Of a stretch of 64,000 bases of DNA, positions 36,908 through 47,698 are shown piece after piece. Location: contig OW203763.1 of NCBI GenBank assembly GCA_934045905.1, positions 48,398,121 through 48,462,120 of the forward strand, read 5' to 3'. How positions within the stretch are numbered: the stretch's first letter is position 1; each line of letters opens with the position of its first letter. The notes under the pieces were generated by a model. It was not told the DNA's origin. It saw nothing but the letters and a program-made list of their open reading frames with translations, and made no database searches. Both the position numbers and the translations under genes were made by a program. Source of the stretch: Leuctra nigra (lineage: Eukaryota; Arthropoda; Insecta; Plecoptera; Leuctridae).

Positions 36908-37495
36908 GAAAGAAGTTGAAGAAAGAAAAGACTGCCACCGTGCCAAAGCACATTTGCAGGATATATTACAAAAATACAAAAAAAATACAAAAATACAAAA
37001 AAAAACATACCGTAAATGCCTAATAAACTGAGGAGCAGATCAACCACTTTTACTGTAAGCAACAACATGGCATTTTCGGCCTACTGGATCTCAAAATTGG
37101 AAAATCTCACATTGTTGCAAAATATCTTAATTTCGAGCTATGGCCCACCCCACACCATGTACCAAATTTGTGAACAACAGGTTATGCCATTTGCGAGCTA
37201 GAGGGCCGTGAAAACAGTGAAATTACACCCCTTTTATCTGATGATGATGATGATGATGATGATTCTGATATCAGGCGACCCCGTTGACAGGGCCACAGCC
37301 TAAACGGCTGAACCGATCGATCTGAAATTTTAACCACATGTGCACTTTTGGCGTCTGATGATACCTTGCTCTTACGATTTTTTTGTGCCGCCATTTTGAA
37401 ACCGGAAGTGACGTCATATCTCAAAAACTAATAGACCGATCGGGACGAAACTAGCGCCAAACGATTCGGACGGTCATCTATATAAGGGTCATTCT

Positions 37496-38759
37496 CAATG
37501 GATTGACGATTTGGTAAAATGCACTAAATTAAAAAAAAAAAATTTAATTTGAGAAAATGTTATGTGGAATGATCAAGGATTATGTTTTATACATTACCTA
37601 GAAAGGGTTTATGCAGTTTTAAATTTAAGTGCATTTTATGGGACAATTTAGAAAATGGTCATGAATGTTACTTTTTCATTTGGCTCAAATATGATTAAAT
37701 TAATATTTGATCAGTAAAACTAGCACTGATTTAGATACATCATTGAAAGGCACATACAAAATTATATAATTATTGTGTAGTTTTACATTAACAAAATCTT
37801 AAAAGAAATAATCTTGACTCAGGGTACCAATCATGAAGGTCATGAATGTTACCAACATTAAGACCTGAATCTCCTTACTAATAGATAAATTAAACATTTA
37901 TGATACATTTTCTGATTGGATACTTTATATACTACTCAAATACATGTTATATTTGAATATATTTGAAGTATATATTTGAATGTTACTTTTTAAAGTAACA
38001 TTCATGACCAGGTAACATTCATGATAATCTAGGCTTTAAAAATCAGAATATCAGTTTGTATAAAACTGTTCAAAGTTTGTTTATGCCTACCAACATGAGG
38101 TTATAGAACACTTTCAATGTAAGATACTTCAATTAACATTGCTAATGCAATTAGTTATTTTTAAGAGGTAACATTCATGACTTTGAATTAAAATACGCAC
38201 ATTGGAACAGTCTTCAGATGAGGCAAAGTACCATTTTCTTTGCAAAAGAAATCGCCAAAAATATTGACTCGACAGGCACCAAAAAAAGAATCACTGCAGC
38301 CTAAGTCGCATCCTTCTTGAGTAGTCTTATCTTCATTTTAAAACGGTACCATTTAAAAAGTAACATTCATGACTAGTAGTGTGGGACAAAAGTTATTATA
38401 AGATTAAAAATGAAAATCACTAACAAATGCTACATTTTCTTTAGTAGTCTGAAGAAGTGTGTTTCATAGATCATTAATAATTATTGCTTATCCATAATTA
38501 AAAACTGCAAATGTGAAAAATATCATGAAATATAATGAATATCATGGTGTGGGACAGCCTATTTTCAGGATTTTCAGAGTTTCAAAGTCCTACAAAATCT
38601 GCGTGAGGTATTTAATTACCTCAAAATTTTGGCAACCACTTCTCAATTGTTCAAACTAATATATTCAACACGAAGAATGTGAATATGAGTGCAAAATTTC
38701 CAAATAAAAATTACTAAACTCTGCGGACAGCAAATAGTCAATCCCATTGAGAATGACCC
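37496..38759. mobile_element. Element C: motif-array TIR transposon
   Basis: Inverted ends GGGTCATTCTCAATGG (left) and complement (right; one extra G), flanked by ATAA on both sides (37492-37495; 38760-38763). Comparison with the uninterrupted host repeat near 61490-61510 and 55130-55165 supports a 4-bp duplication. Six copies of GTCATGAATGTTAC are at 37658, 37839, 37995, 38012 (one mismatch), 38168 and 38360; the last four are inverted. No transposase exon was recognised. Confidence 0.82.
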
Positions 38760-39329
38760 ATAAAATATCAATAGTCGAAATAGAAATGTACTATTACCGA
38801 AACCGGAAATGACGTCATAAAATTAGAAAATCTTACTAAAATCATCTCTTATAACAATAACTACATATTCAGAAGGTTTATAATGTTACATAACATTACA
38901 GATACAAATTTTAGGTGGCAGTGATGTCAGCCGCCATTTTGAAAACCGGAAGTGATGCCATAATTGAAATTCGAGAACGGCTGTACCGATTGGAACGAAA
39001 TTTTCGCTATACTTCATAGCATATTATTTACAGCATATACATAGTAACAAGCACAACTTTTCTCAGCAACCAAATCATAAAGGCGTATTTTTTTAAGGGA
39101 ATTATAGTCTTTGGTGCCACAATATAATGTTACAAGTTGTAAGAATAAACTGAAAAAAGAAGTGATGTCCCCATAAAAAAAAAACTCCGTGTAAAAATAC
39201 CAGCCAAGTCTCTTCAACTAAAAAAATTGAAGAAATCTAAAAATTCAGCACTGAAAAGTAGTGATATCAAAAAATTGGCCAAGTCAAAATTTTTCAAAAA
39301 ATACTTGGCGCATCGTTTTTTTTTTAGTG

Positions 39330-40430
39330 AATTATAGAAGTATAGATAAGTATATTTGATTACGGCCAACTTCTATACTATTTATAATTATAAAATTTGT
39401 TTATAAATAAATAATAAATAATAATCTATTTATAAATAAAAAAAATCTCAATACTTATATATTTTTTCAATAAATACCTACGTACCTACTATTAATCATC
39501 ATCTATACCCTAATCATCCTCTAACTACCCTTTAATCATCCGATATTCATCCTCTTATTATCTTGCAAACCCCCGAAAAAATCATCAACTAAAGATTATT
39601 ACTTTATATCCTTATACATCTTTTTTATTCCATCATCCTCTGATCTCCCTTAATCTCAGCATATACAATCGGTCCATAGACATCTTACAATCATCCTCTA
39701 ATCACCCTCCAACAGTCCTCAATAAATAAGTTTAATAATCTTCTAATCATCGTGCAATCTAATTCCTATAATCCATACAGTCATTTTCTATATGTAATCA
39801 TAATCATCCTATAATCATTCCGTAATCACCCACTAATCACCCTCAAATATTTATCACAATCATAATCAAATCATCTTCTTATTATCCGACAATCTAACTT
39901 CACTGATCCATAGACATATTCTATATGTAATTATACTCATCCTTTAATCGTCCTGAAATCACCCGCTAATCACCCCAACACTTATCCTCTAAATATTCGT
40001 TTAATCATCTTCTTATCATCCTGCAATAATATAACTCCAATAATCACGTAGTTTTTTTCTATTATGTCATTATAATCATCCTGAAATCACCCGCTAATTA
40101 TAATACAATAATTTACAAAATATTTGTTAAATCATTATGCAATCCAACTCCAATAACCCATATAGTAATTTTCTATGTAATCATAATCATCCTCTAATCA
40201 TGCAGTAATCACCCACTAGTCACCCCTAAATAAAAATAAAATCCTATAATTTAATCATCCACTATAATCATCCTGAAATCACACGCTATTCGCCCTATAA
40301 TAATCCTAAAAATATTAGTTTAATATAATAATCTTCTATAATCATCCTGAAAATATCAATTGATCTTCAGAACTGTCATCAGAAGAAGAACTTGACGAAT
40401 CGCAGTCAAAAAACTACATCATTTTTTCAC
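39330..40430. repeat. Degenerate ATCATCCT-type repeat region
   Basis: From about 39480 to 40360 phrases such as AATCATCCTCTAATCACCC recur at irregular spacing. There is no coding frame. Confidence 0.7.
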
Positions 40431-40608
40431 AGAAAACCTGCCGATAATGACTTGTCGGCCGCTTGAAGCAGCCGACAACTTTTCCTGACTTATCCTGCCG
40501 ACATCACGCCGATAAAAATTGTCGGTATATTGTAAAACGCCGATAAGAGATGTCGGGAGGATTATTCTTGTCGGGAACACTATCGGGACATTGTAAAACC
40601 GGGCCATA

Positions 40609-41009
40609 AACAAAGGATAAAAGCACAGACGAGGTAAAAGCAAAATCTCAATTGATAAATACTTTTATTACGTTTACTAACTCATGGTAAATTGTAAGTA
40701 TTACGTACAGGCTACACCTTGAAAATAAATAATTAATACAATTTAAATAGCTAATATAAGTACTATTCAAACAAGTACTTTGTTTGATAATTAAAGAATA
40801 AATAATATCACATACATTGTCAAATAATCAGTCCCTAAGACCAAAGTACCCAATAATTTATATTTATAATAGTTGTCAATATGAAACAAATCGGGGATTA
40901 AAAGCTTCCATCTCGAGGACAACTTAAAAGCTCCTCTCGACCTGAACACTAACAGCCTCATGCTCAAAAGATTCCTTGTTTATCGACGCAAGTGCCCAGA
41001 TGTCCCCGG
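40609..41009. other. No gene seen
   Basis: AT-rich, nothing supported. Confidence 0.4.
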
Positions 41010-41510
41010 CAGTGTTGAGTAGTAACATGATACAAAGTAACATGTTCACTATTTCGAGTAAGAGTCACTGTAACGGGTTACTTTTAAAATAAAGTATTTG
41101 TATTCCTAGCATGTTACTTATTTTGAGTAACTTAACTGATTGTAAAATGTTACAAATTTATTTTGTTTCCATAGAATATCTAAGTCGGTACACACCAAAA
41201 AGTCAATTTTAGAAGGTTAAAAAACACAAAATATTTTGAAAATGTCTCTTGGAAGGCAATTTTGGTATCTTTTTAATTTTATTCGGTGCATTTCATATTT
41301 ATTTGTATATTATTTATGACGTAACAGGTTCACAGATTTTTAACAAAGTAACTGTGAAAGTAACTGCTGACTTTAAGCAAGTACTAACTGTATGTGTTAC
41401 CTTTAAAATCTAATAACTGTAACATGCTGTAACTGTAACACTGTTAGAATTTTGGACAAGTAACTGTAACTGTAACACTAATACATTTTTAAAGTAACTT
41501 TGCCAATTCA
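41010..41510. mobile_element. hAT-like MITE fragment
   Basis: Starts CAGTGTTGAGTAGTAACATG and is filled with GTAAC/GTTAC motifs like the hAT MITE at 7459-8332. The matching right end and a duplication were not found. Confidence 0.4.
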
Positions 41511-41735
41511 AGATTATTAGCTCACGGTCTTGTGGTGTTGAGGACTGACATCCGCATGTCTACTTGCGGCCTCAACTTCTTTAGAGCATGAGGCTGGAAG
41601 CTCATTTGATTATGTACGTGCTTGCAGCTTGGGGAGAAGTGGCGGTTGCAACCGTGGCTGATATAGCTCTTCCTCACTTTCACGCTCTCAAGAGGCAATG
41701 CTGGCAAGGTCCTTCCCATCGTAATCACCTCCCTG

Positions 41736-42280
41736 TAAAGCTCACGTGTATATCCCTGTAAAGCTCACGTGTATATCCCTGTAAAGCTCACATGTATATC
41801 CCTGTAAAGCTCACGTGTATATCGCTGTAAAGCTCACATGTATATACCTGTAAAGCTCAAGTGTATATCCCTGTAAAGCTCACGTGTATATCGCTGTAAA
41901 GCTCACATGTATATCCCTGTAAAGCTCACATGTATATCCCTGTAAAGCTCACGTGTATATCCCTGTAAAGCTCACGTGTATATCGCTGTAAAGCTCACAT
42001 GTATATCCCTGTAAAGCTCACATGTATATCCCTGTAAAGCTCACGTGTATATCGCTGTAAAGCTCACATGTATATACCTGTAAAGCTCAAGTGTATATCC
42101 CTGTAAAGCTCAAGTGTATATCCCTGTAAAGCTCACATGTATATACCTGTAAAGCTCACGTGTATATCGCTGTAAAGCTCACATGTATATACCTGTAAAG
42201 CTCAAGTGTATATCCCTGTAAAGCTCACATGTATATCCCTGTAAAGCTCACGTGTATATCCCTGTAATGCTCAAGTGTAT
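41736..42280. repeat. 23-bp satellite, left array
   Basis: About 24 units of CCTGTAAAGCTCACGTGTAT plus three bases. Units carry CACGTG, CACATG or CAAGTG at the same position. The array stops abruptly at 42280 where element D begins and resumes at 46043. Confidence 0.95.
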
Positions 42281-42775
42281 GGGCCATTATCCCACTATAT
42301 TAGTTTTGGACATTTTTTTAAGATTTTTTTTTACTTGTTTCATGTTGCATTATTTTTTTTAATATTACTTACATAGTTGGGTAGCCAACTGGAAAGTAGC
42401 TTCGATCGATTCTCGGGTGTTACGAAATTATTTAGGATTTTGCATGATGAAACGTTCATTTTAGTAACCTCCGTCCCACACATATTTAATCCTAAAATAT
42501 AAAATATATTACTCAGATAACTTGTTTATAGTATTTATTCTTAAGCTGATGATATAACTTATTATAAAAAAATTATCGTGACTTAGAAATACCAATAACT
42601 TAAAAATTGTGCCAAAAGTACTTCATATTTTGAAGGAATTTAACAAAATTCAACATTACATTAGTTATATTTTGTTCTTCGCTTCTCCGATTATAAGTTT
42701 GGTGGATATATAATTACACATTAAAATCGTTAGGACATTTCACAAACTTTTATTTTTATAAAAATCGTTCCAATA

Positions 42776-42804
42776 TTTCGCCTTCCTTCGGAAGGCTTCT
42801 TCAG
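42776..42804 (-). ncRNA. Hammerhead-like core in left Penelope LTR
   Basis: Minus strand: CTGAAGA, A, a perfect 7-bp stem GCCTTCC/GGAAGGC with GAA loop, then GAAA. This is the CUGANGA-stem II-GAAA arrangement of hammerhead ribozymes, known from Penelope-like elements. Stem I and III pairing and the cleavage site were not established. Confidence 0.6.
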
Positions 42805-43329
42805 GGAAAGGACAAAAGTTATAAATTGACAGTTCGAATAATGAAATGAAATAACTAATAAGTGAAAAATCCAACTGGCCTATAAAAATCAAAGATAATC
42901 CTAAAGAAATTAATTACAGGTTATACAACCTAAAAACCAAACTAAAAACAAAAAAAACACAAATACGTTATTGACATCTTCGAGTTGGGTAGAGTTAGCA
43001 CGACGGGAAAAACTTGAGGCAAACATCTCGGCTGGGTTTATTATTAGTATTTATCAACAGAAATAACTACCTACATTTCTAGAAACATTATATATCTATT
43101 GTCTAATAATAATGAATATTGAACACAACATTTGATTTGAGTTGAAAAGTTACACCGACGAGATATTGTAATTTTTAGCGCTGGCTATACACAAGTCACG
43201 TGACATTTCCTCTCCTCAATCACTGCAGCGCTTATGGACGTCACGTGACAGGTGTGTCGACATGTTTGCCTCAACTCGCACAGTGGCAGGATAGGTCAAT
43301 GCTTTCTCTGCCCAACTATTAATGCTCGA

Positions 43330-44179
43330 AGATTGGCATAATGAAAAAAACTGATGAAAAAACTGAAACTGATTCTGTGGAATTTGCTGAAAAAATTAGA
43401 AATGTACGTCTGGATCCATGGGACAGATTGTTTAGTTTGGACGTAATTAACATCTATCCTAGAATTAGTTGAAGTATTTCTGAATAAGCAACGAGTTACA
43501 GAAGAAGAAGATCAAATTTCGATCAAGACTACAATGAAAATGTTGTAAACGAGTCTCGAATCTAATTATTTTCAGTTTCAAGATCATTTCTATCAACAAA
43601 AAAACTGGTTTAGCGATGGGTAGCTGTCTATCTAGTATTATGAGTGATGTATACATGGCAGACATCGAAGAAGAAATCATGAATGGAACGGGAATAAAAC
43701 CGAAGTTATGGATGAGATTTGTGGACGACCTTTTCATAGTGTGGAATGAGGGCAACGAAAATGCATTACAATTTCTGGATTACGTCAACAGTCTTAGGCC
43801 AACTATAAAGTTCACGATGGAAGAAGAGGACAATGGAAGTATTTCGTGTTTAGACTTTAAAGTAATCAGGAACTTGGACAAAATTGACACAGAACAGAAG
43901 TTTACAGAAAACCCACCCATACAAATCAGTATATTCATTTCTCATCTAATCACCATAATATGTTTAAAGAAATGTTTGATCAATAGGGCTAATACGCATA
44001 GTTCAGATGAGAGAAAAATATTAGTTGAAATAGCGTATTTACGAGAAATATTTGAAATGAACGGATATCCTAGAAGATTTGTAGACCGAGTATTATCAAG
44101 GAATACACGATCCATACAAGAAGAGGAACCAATCAATACCATATCGTTACAATACATTCCGAAGCTTCAGATGAGATAA
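43330..44179 (+). pseudogene. Penelope-type reverse transcriptase remnant
   Basis: The frame 43616-44179 contains MGSCLSSIMSDVYM (the motif usually read as MGSPLSP in the family), then WMRFVDDLFIVW with the catalytic FVDD near residue 38, and FLDYVNSL..TIKFTMEEE. Motif A (FSLDVINIYPRIS) lies upstream near 43425-43470 in another frame, and a one-base slip at the A run near 43600 separates the two. A further frame change near 43895 moves the YRKPTHT-type segment out of frame. The enzyme would copy element RNA by target-primed reverse transcription; here it is inactive. Confidence 0.85.
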
Positions 44180-44244
44180 GAAGAATACTTGGTAAATTTA
44201 ACATCAGGACTACATTTAATTCCGGTAGAACCCTAAAGAGTCAA

Positions 44245-44661
44245 TTGATGAATGTCAAACCTTTGAATATCTTACAAGAGGATAAGGGATGGGTCTACAA
44301 TTTAGATCAGTGTTCGAGCGTTTACATAGGTGAAACGAAACGGCCAGTATCGGTTAGGATTAAAGAACATAAATCCAATTTGAACAATAGAAGACGCAAT
44401 CCCATGGATAATCAAGTAAACTCATTATTAGCAGATCACGCAATGGAACTGCACCATGGTATAGAATGGCAAAAGGCGGGAAAGGTGTGGAAAGAAGAAC
44501 GATGGGGGAAGAGGAAATTTAAGGAGGCAGCTACAATGGCGGTATTAAGAAAAGAAAATATTGAAGTAATAAGTCAACCAAGTTATGAATTCAACAACAT
44601 TTGGAGAGACACTGTACAAGATCAAGTAAGAAAAAGATGGCAGAATCTGAAGAAGTGTTAA
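44245..44661 (+). pseudogene. GIY-YIG endonuclease domain of the Penelope-like element
   Basis: The 138-codon frame has VYIGETKRPVSVRIKEHK near residues 27-44, the YIG half of a GIY-YIG nuclease with the conserved arginine and EH. The first half of the signature is replaced by YNLDQCSS, in place of the usual cysteine-containing Y.C.C form. A conserved DHA..HHGIEW block follows near residues 64-78. It lies directly after the reverse transcriptase, as in Penelope-like elements, where it would nick target DNA. It is separated from the RT by a stop near 44179. Confidence 0.8.
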
Positions 44662-44876
44662 ACTGAAGATTATTGCTCACTGGTTTATGTTTTTTTCATT
44701 ATGTCAATATCGTATTTGTGTTTTTTGTTTGGTTTTAGTTTGGTTTTTTAGGTTGTATAACCTGTAATTAATTTCTTTAGGATTATCTTTGATTTTTATA
44801 GGCCAGTTGGATGTTTCACTTATTAGTTTTTTCATTTCATTATTCGAACTGTCAATTTATAACTTTTGTCATTTCC

Positions 44877-44905
44877 CTGAAGAAGCCTTCCGAAGGAAGA
44901 CGAAA
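44877..44905 (+). ncRNA. Hammerhead-like core in right Penelope LTR
   Basis: The same core as 42776-42804 in opposite orientation. One stem position differs (GGAAGAC instead of GGAAGGC, a G-A change that breaks one pair), so this copy may be weaker. Confidence 0.55.
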
Positions 44906-46042
44906 TATTGGAACGATTTTTATAAAAATAAAAGTTTGTGAAATGTCCTAACGATTTGAATGTGTAATTATTACATTTAGTTTTGCACATGAAAATAATA
45001 ATGCAAATTATACAAACTAAAATAAAATTAGTAAGCTATTATATATATTTTAATGAAAAAAATATAAACAGATGCTATCAGCATAATTTAAATTTTTTCG
45101 GCAGTTTTAAGGGAGGGACAGTGGTTATTTTGGAGAATCGGTAGTCCAAGATAATCATATTTATAGCACATCTTGCAAGAGTTTTTCTATTCTAACATAC
45201 TATTATACATATAATGGTAACTTGTTACGCATCAGATAATACAAAAATTAAAAATTTTCGTAATTCCCGACCCCATTGAAATTGCTGTTTTGGGACAGGA
45301 GTTACGCGGGACAGTAGTTACTTTTAAGAAGGAAAATGACGACAGTAATTTAAGGGTAGGTGCCAGAAACTCGAAACTCTGGAAATATTCCATGGCAACA
45401 TAGCACTATTTAATAAAAATTAATGCTAGTATGTAGCATAACACGTTTTAATTATACAGGGGTGGACAGGAGTTACGAGAGAAAGCGAACTCTCGCCTTT
45501 TTTGATGGAAAATGACTTCTCATTTTCTGTAATTTAATCAGAGCGCCTTGAAGTAAGCAGCAAATTCATGCAGACAGGTTGACGAACCAATAAAAATAAA
45601 TCTGGGTCTGTACTATTAACTCTACAATATAGTAGAACGGAGTTTTCAAACGGGACGGAGGTTACAACCAAAGTGATGGACAGGCACTAAAAAATTTATT
45701 ACAATTAATTGTGTGGACTAACTGATGTTTAATCTGTATAAATGTTAACTTTGTATCCGTCTTTTCACTAAAAAAAAATCATCTTACTATATTCATTGCC
45801 TCAAAATTAAATGCCGTGTGCTCTAACATTGACTTTTCAAAGACGGACACGGGACGGAGGTTACTTTTCACCTATAAAAGTAGCAAATTTGAAAATATTA
45901 TTGTACATAAACATAAAAATAGTGATTGCAACATGTAGAGGGGTACGTAATACAAATTTAAAAAAATATTTACCCTCAATTTCTTTCAATTTCTTTTAGC
46001 AATTCAACTCGGGCAGCGAAACTAATATAGTGGCCATTGCCC

Positions 46043-46948
46043 ATATACCTGTAAAGCTCACGTGTATATCCCTGTAAAGCTCACGTGTATATCCCTGTAA
46101 AGCTCACGTGTATATCCCTGTAAAGCTCACGTGTATATCCCTGTAAAGCTCACGTGTATATACCTGTAAAGCTCACGAGATATCCCTGTAAAGCTCACGT
46201 GTATATACCTGTAAAGCTCACGTGTATATCCCTGTAAAGCTCACGTGTATATCCCTGTAAAGCTCACGTGTATATCCCTGTAAAGCTCACGTGTATATAC
46301 CTGTAAAACTCACGAGATATCCCTGTAAAGCTCACGTGTATATACCTGTAAAGCTCACGTGTATATACCTGTAAAGCTCACGTGTATATACCTGTAAAGC
46401 TCACGTGTATATCCCTGTAAAGCTCACGTGTATATCCCTGTAAAGCTCACGTGTATATCCCTGTAAAGCTCACGTGTATATACCTGTAAAGCTCACGTGT
46501 ATATCCCTGTAAAGCTCACATGTATATCCCTGTAAAGCTCACGTGTATATCCCTGTAAAGCTCACGTGTATATACCTGTAAAGCTCACGTGTATATACCT
46601 GTAAAGCTCACGTGTATATCCCTGTAAAGCTCACGTGTATATACCTGTAAAGCTCACGTGTATATCCCTGTAAAGCTCACGTGTATATCCCTGTAAAGCT
46701 CACGTGTATATCCCTGTAAAGCTCACGTGTATATACCTGTAAAGCTCACGTGTATATCCCTGTAAAGCTCACGTGTATATACCTGTAAAGCTCACGTGTA
46801 TATCCCTGTAAAGCTCACGTGTATATACCTGTAAAGCTCACGTGTATATCCCTGTAAAGCTCACGTGTATATCCCTGTAAAGCTCACGTGTATATCCCTG
46901 TAAAGCTCACGTGTATATCCCTGTAAAGCTCACGTGTATATCCCTGTG
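46043..46948. repeat. 23-bp satellite, right array
   Basis: About 39 units with a 23-bp period and alternating ...TATATCC and ...TATATAC junctions; two units are shortened (CACGAGATATCC). Almost all units keep CACGTG. It ends about 400 bp beyond the ABCG stop codon. Confidence 0.95.
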
Positions 46949-47202
46949 TTTTGTTGTCTCACGTGTTATTAATTATTGAGGCTAATTATCTGTCTCGAGA
47001 GTCGAGAGAAGAGAAATATAATCAATCAAAAACTTTAAGAAATAACCAAAATACGACTTTGTAGTACGGTAATAGGAGAATCTAAAAGAGAGCTTTCAGT
47101 AAACTTTTGAAAACATGCTGTTGAAACTCATATGTAACGTCTATTTGAACACCCAACTGTATAGTAAGATTTGTTATTGTTTCCAAATCTAATGTGAGGG
47201 TT

Positions 47203-47208
47203 TTTATT
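47203..47208 (-). terminator. Candidate polyadenylation signal of the ABCG gene
   Basis: AATAAA on the minus strand, about 143 bases after the stop codon at 47351-47353. Confidence 0.45.
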
Positions 47209-47350
47209 ACTAAATGTCGTAATAGCGTTCTATAGCTACTTTCTATGCTGGTTCGCTTCCGGTAGAAAGACGAAGAGAGGTGAGGAGGAAGAGGAAGAGG
47301 GTTTGTCGACTGTGTTGAGATTTATCTGGTCAATGGGAGTTGTATGAGCT

Positions 47351-47698
47351 CTATCTGACTGATCGCAGTTTCCACCTTAGCATACCATAAGCTAAGATTC
47401 TAAATATGAAGAATATAACCAGTAGTGCGATGACATCATTCCAGAACTGATCCCCACTCATGGCGATCTCATGCAGGAACTTGGTGGGGTATTTGTAGTG
47501 GCAGTATTTGCCCTCCGCGCAGTGCAGCGTCTCTCTGTCGTGTCCGTAGATGGCGCCCACATAGCCCTCCAGTCCGTAGCGCAGGTAGCTGACCGTGGTG
47601 CACCAGCGCAAGTACACCGGCAAGTCCCGCAGAGTCACGCCGAAACCAGCGAACATCATCACCGGGATGGACAGAGTGGGGCCTAGGAATGTGCCGTT
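47351..47698 (-). CDS. ABCG-family ABC transporter, last exon
   Basis: Acceptor TTTGCAG at 47705-47699, then 115 codons and TAG. The product starts NGTFLGPTLSIPVMMFAGFGV, the segment after transmembrane helix 5 in ABCG half-transporters, followed by the reentrant region (DLPVYLRW...SYLRYGLEG), an extracellular loop with the two cysteines of HCAEGKYC, and a last membrane helix (residues about 92-108, VIALLVIFFIFRILAYG), finishing with WKLRSVR. It joins in phase 0 with the exon 50209-50364. The family moves lipids or pigments across membranes as dimers; which subtype cannot be told from this half. A 138-bp tandem copy of its start lies just upstream. Confidence 0.93.
   Translation of the reverse strand, partial: NGTFLGPTLSIPVMMFAGFGVTLRDLPVYLRWCTTVSYLRYGLEGYVGAIYGHDRETLHCAEGKYCHYKYPTKFLHEIAMSGDQFWNDVIALLVIFFIFRILAYGMLRWKLRSVR

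Larger units (their letters stand above)
34998..37003 (+). mobile_element. 5'-truncated non-LTR retrotransposon (Jockey/CR1-type)
   Basis: Inserted in the Helitron-like element with a short duplication AACAT on both sides (34993-34997; 37004-37008). It starts within the linker between endonuclease and reverse transcriptase and ends in an ATACAAAAA-type tail at 36965-37003. The endonuclease and any first ORF are missing, as usual after incomplete reverse transcription. Confidence 0.85.
34936..39325 (-). mobile_element. Helitron-like element carrying a LINE and element C
   Basis: The 3' end with its palindrome is at 34936-34958 (minus orientation) and the 5' segment, containing CTCCGTGTAAAAAT and ending TTGGCGCATCG, is at 39170-39320. 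A LINE (34998-37003) interrupts the sequence between TCACTCAACAT and ACCGTAAATGCC, which are contiguous in the copy at 29810-29850. Element C (37496-38759) interrupts it a second time. The host family has a GAT microsatellite (37238-37263) and TGACGTCA/CTTCCGG segments. Confidence 0.65.
30646..40605. mobile_element. Possible 10-kb TIR-bounded composite element
   Basis: GGCCCGGTTTTACAATGTCC at 30647 matches, inverted, the end at about 40583-40604, and both sides abut TA (30644-30645; 40606-40607). Both subterminal regions have repeated TGTCGG/CCGACA motifs. All of the elements at 30.9-39.3 kb lie between. They may instead be two independent copies; no transposase was found. Confidence 0.4.
42690..44965 (+). 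mobile_element. Penelope-like retroelement with inverted LTRs
   Basis: A 240-bp sequence at 42725-42965 is repeated in reverse at about 44700-44962, and between them lie reverse transcriptase and GIY-YIG endonuclease remnants. Inverted flanking copies are a known arrangement for Penelope-like elements. Each copy carries a hammerhead-like core. Confidence 0.85.
42281..46042. mobile_element. Element D: motif-array TIR transposon inside the satellite
   Basis: The ends are GGGCCATTATCCCACTATAT at 42281 and the near complement ending at 46042, sharing CACTATATTAGTTT. It splits the 23-bp satellite in two. GGGACGGAGGTTAC or close variants occur at 42464 (inverted), 45115, 45292, 45308, 45473, 45652 and 45851. 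The flanking bases are GTAT (left) and ATAT (right), so a 4-bp duplication is possible but imperfect. A Penelope-like element is nested at 42690-44965. Confidence 0.75.

Noticed and set aside
38190..38340. Cysteine-rich minus-strand frame in element C (possible secreted peptide)
   Set aside because: No start codon, no signal peptide, no splice support, and it lies inside a transposon; most likely chance.
41736..46948. 23-bp arrays as CRISPR or telomere-like DNA
   Set aside because: Head-to-tail satellite without spacers and in the middle of gene-bearing sequence.
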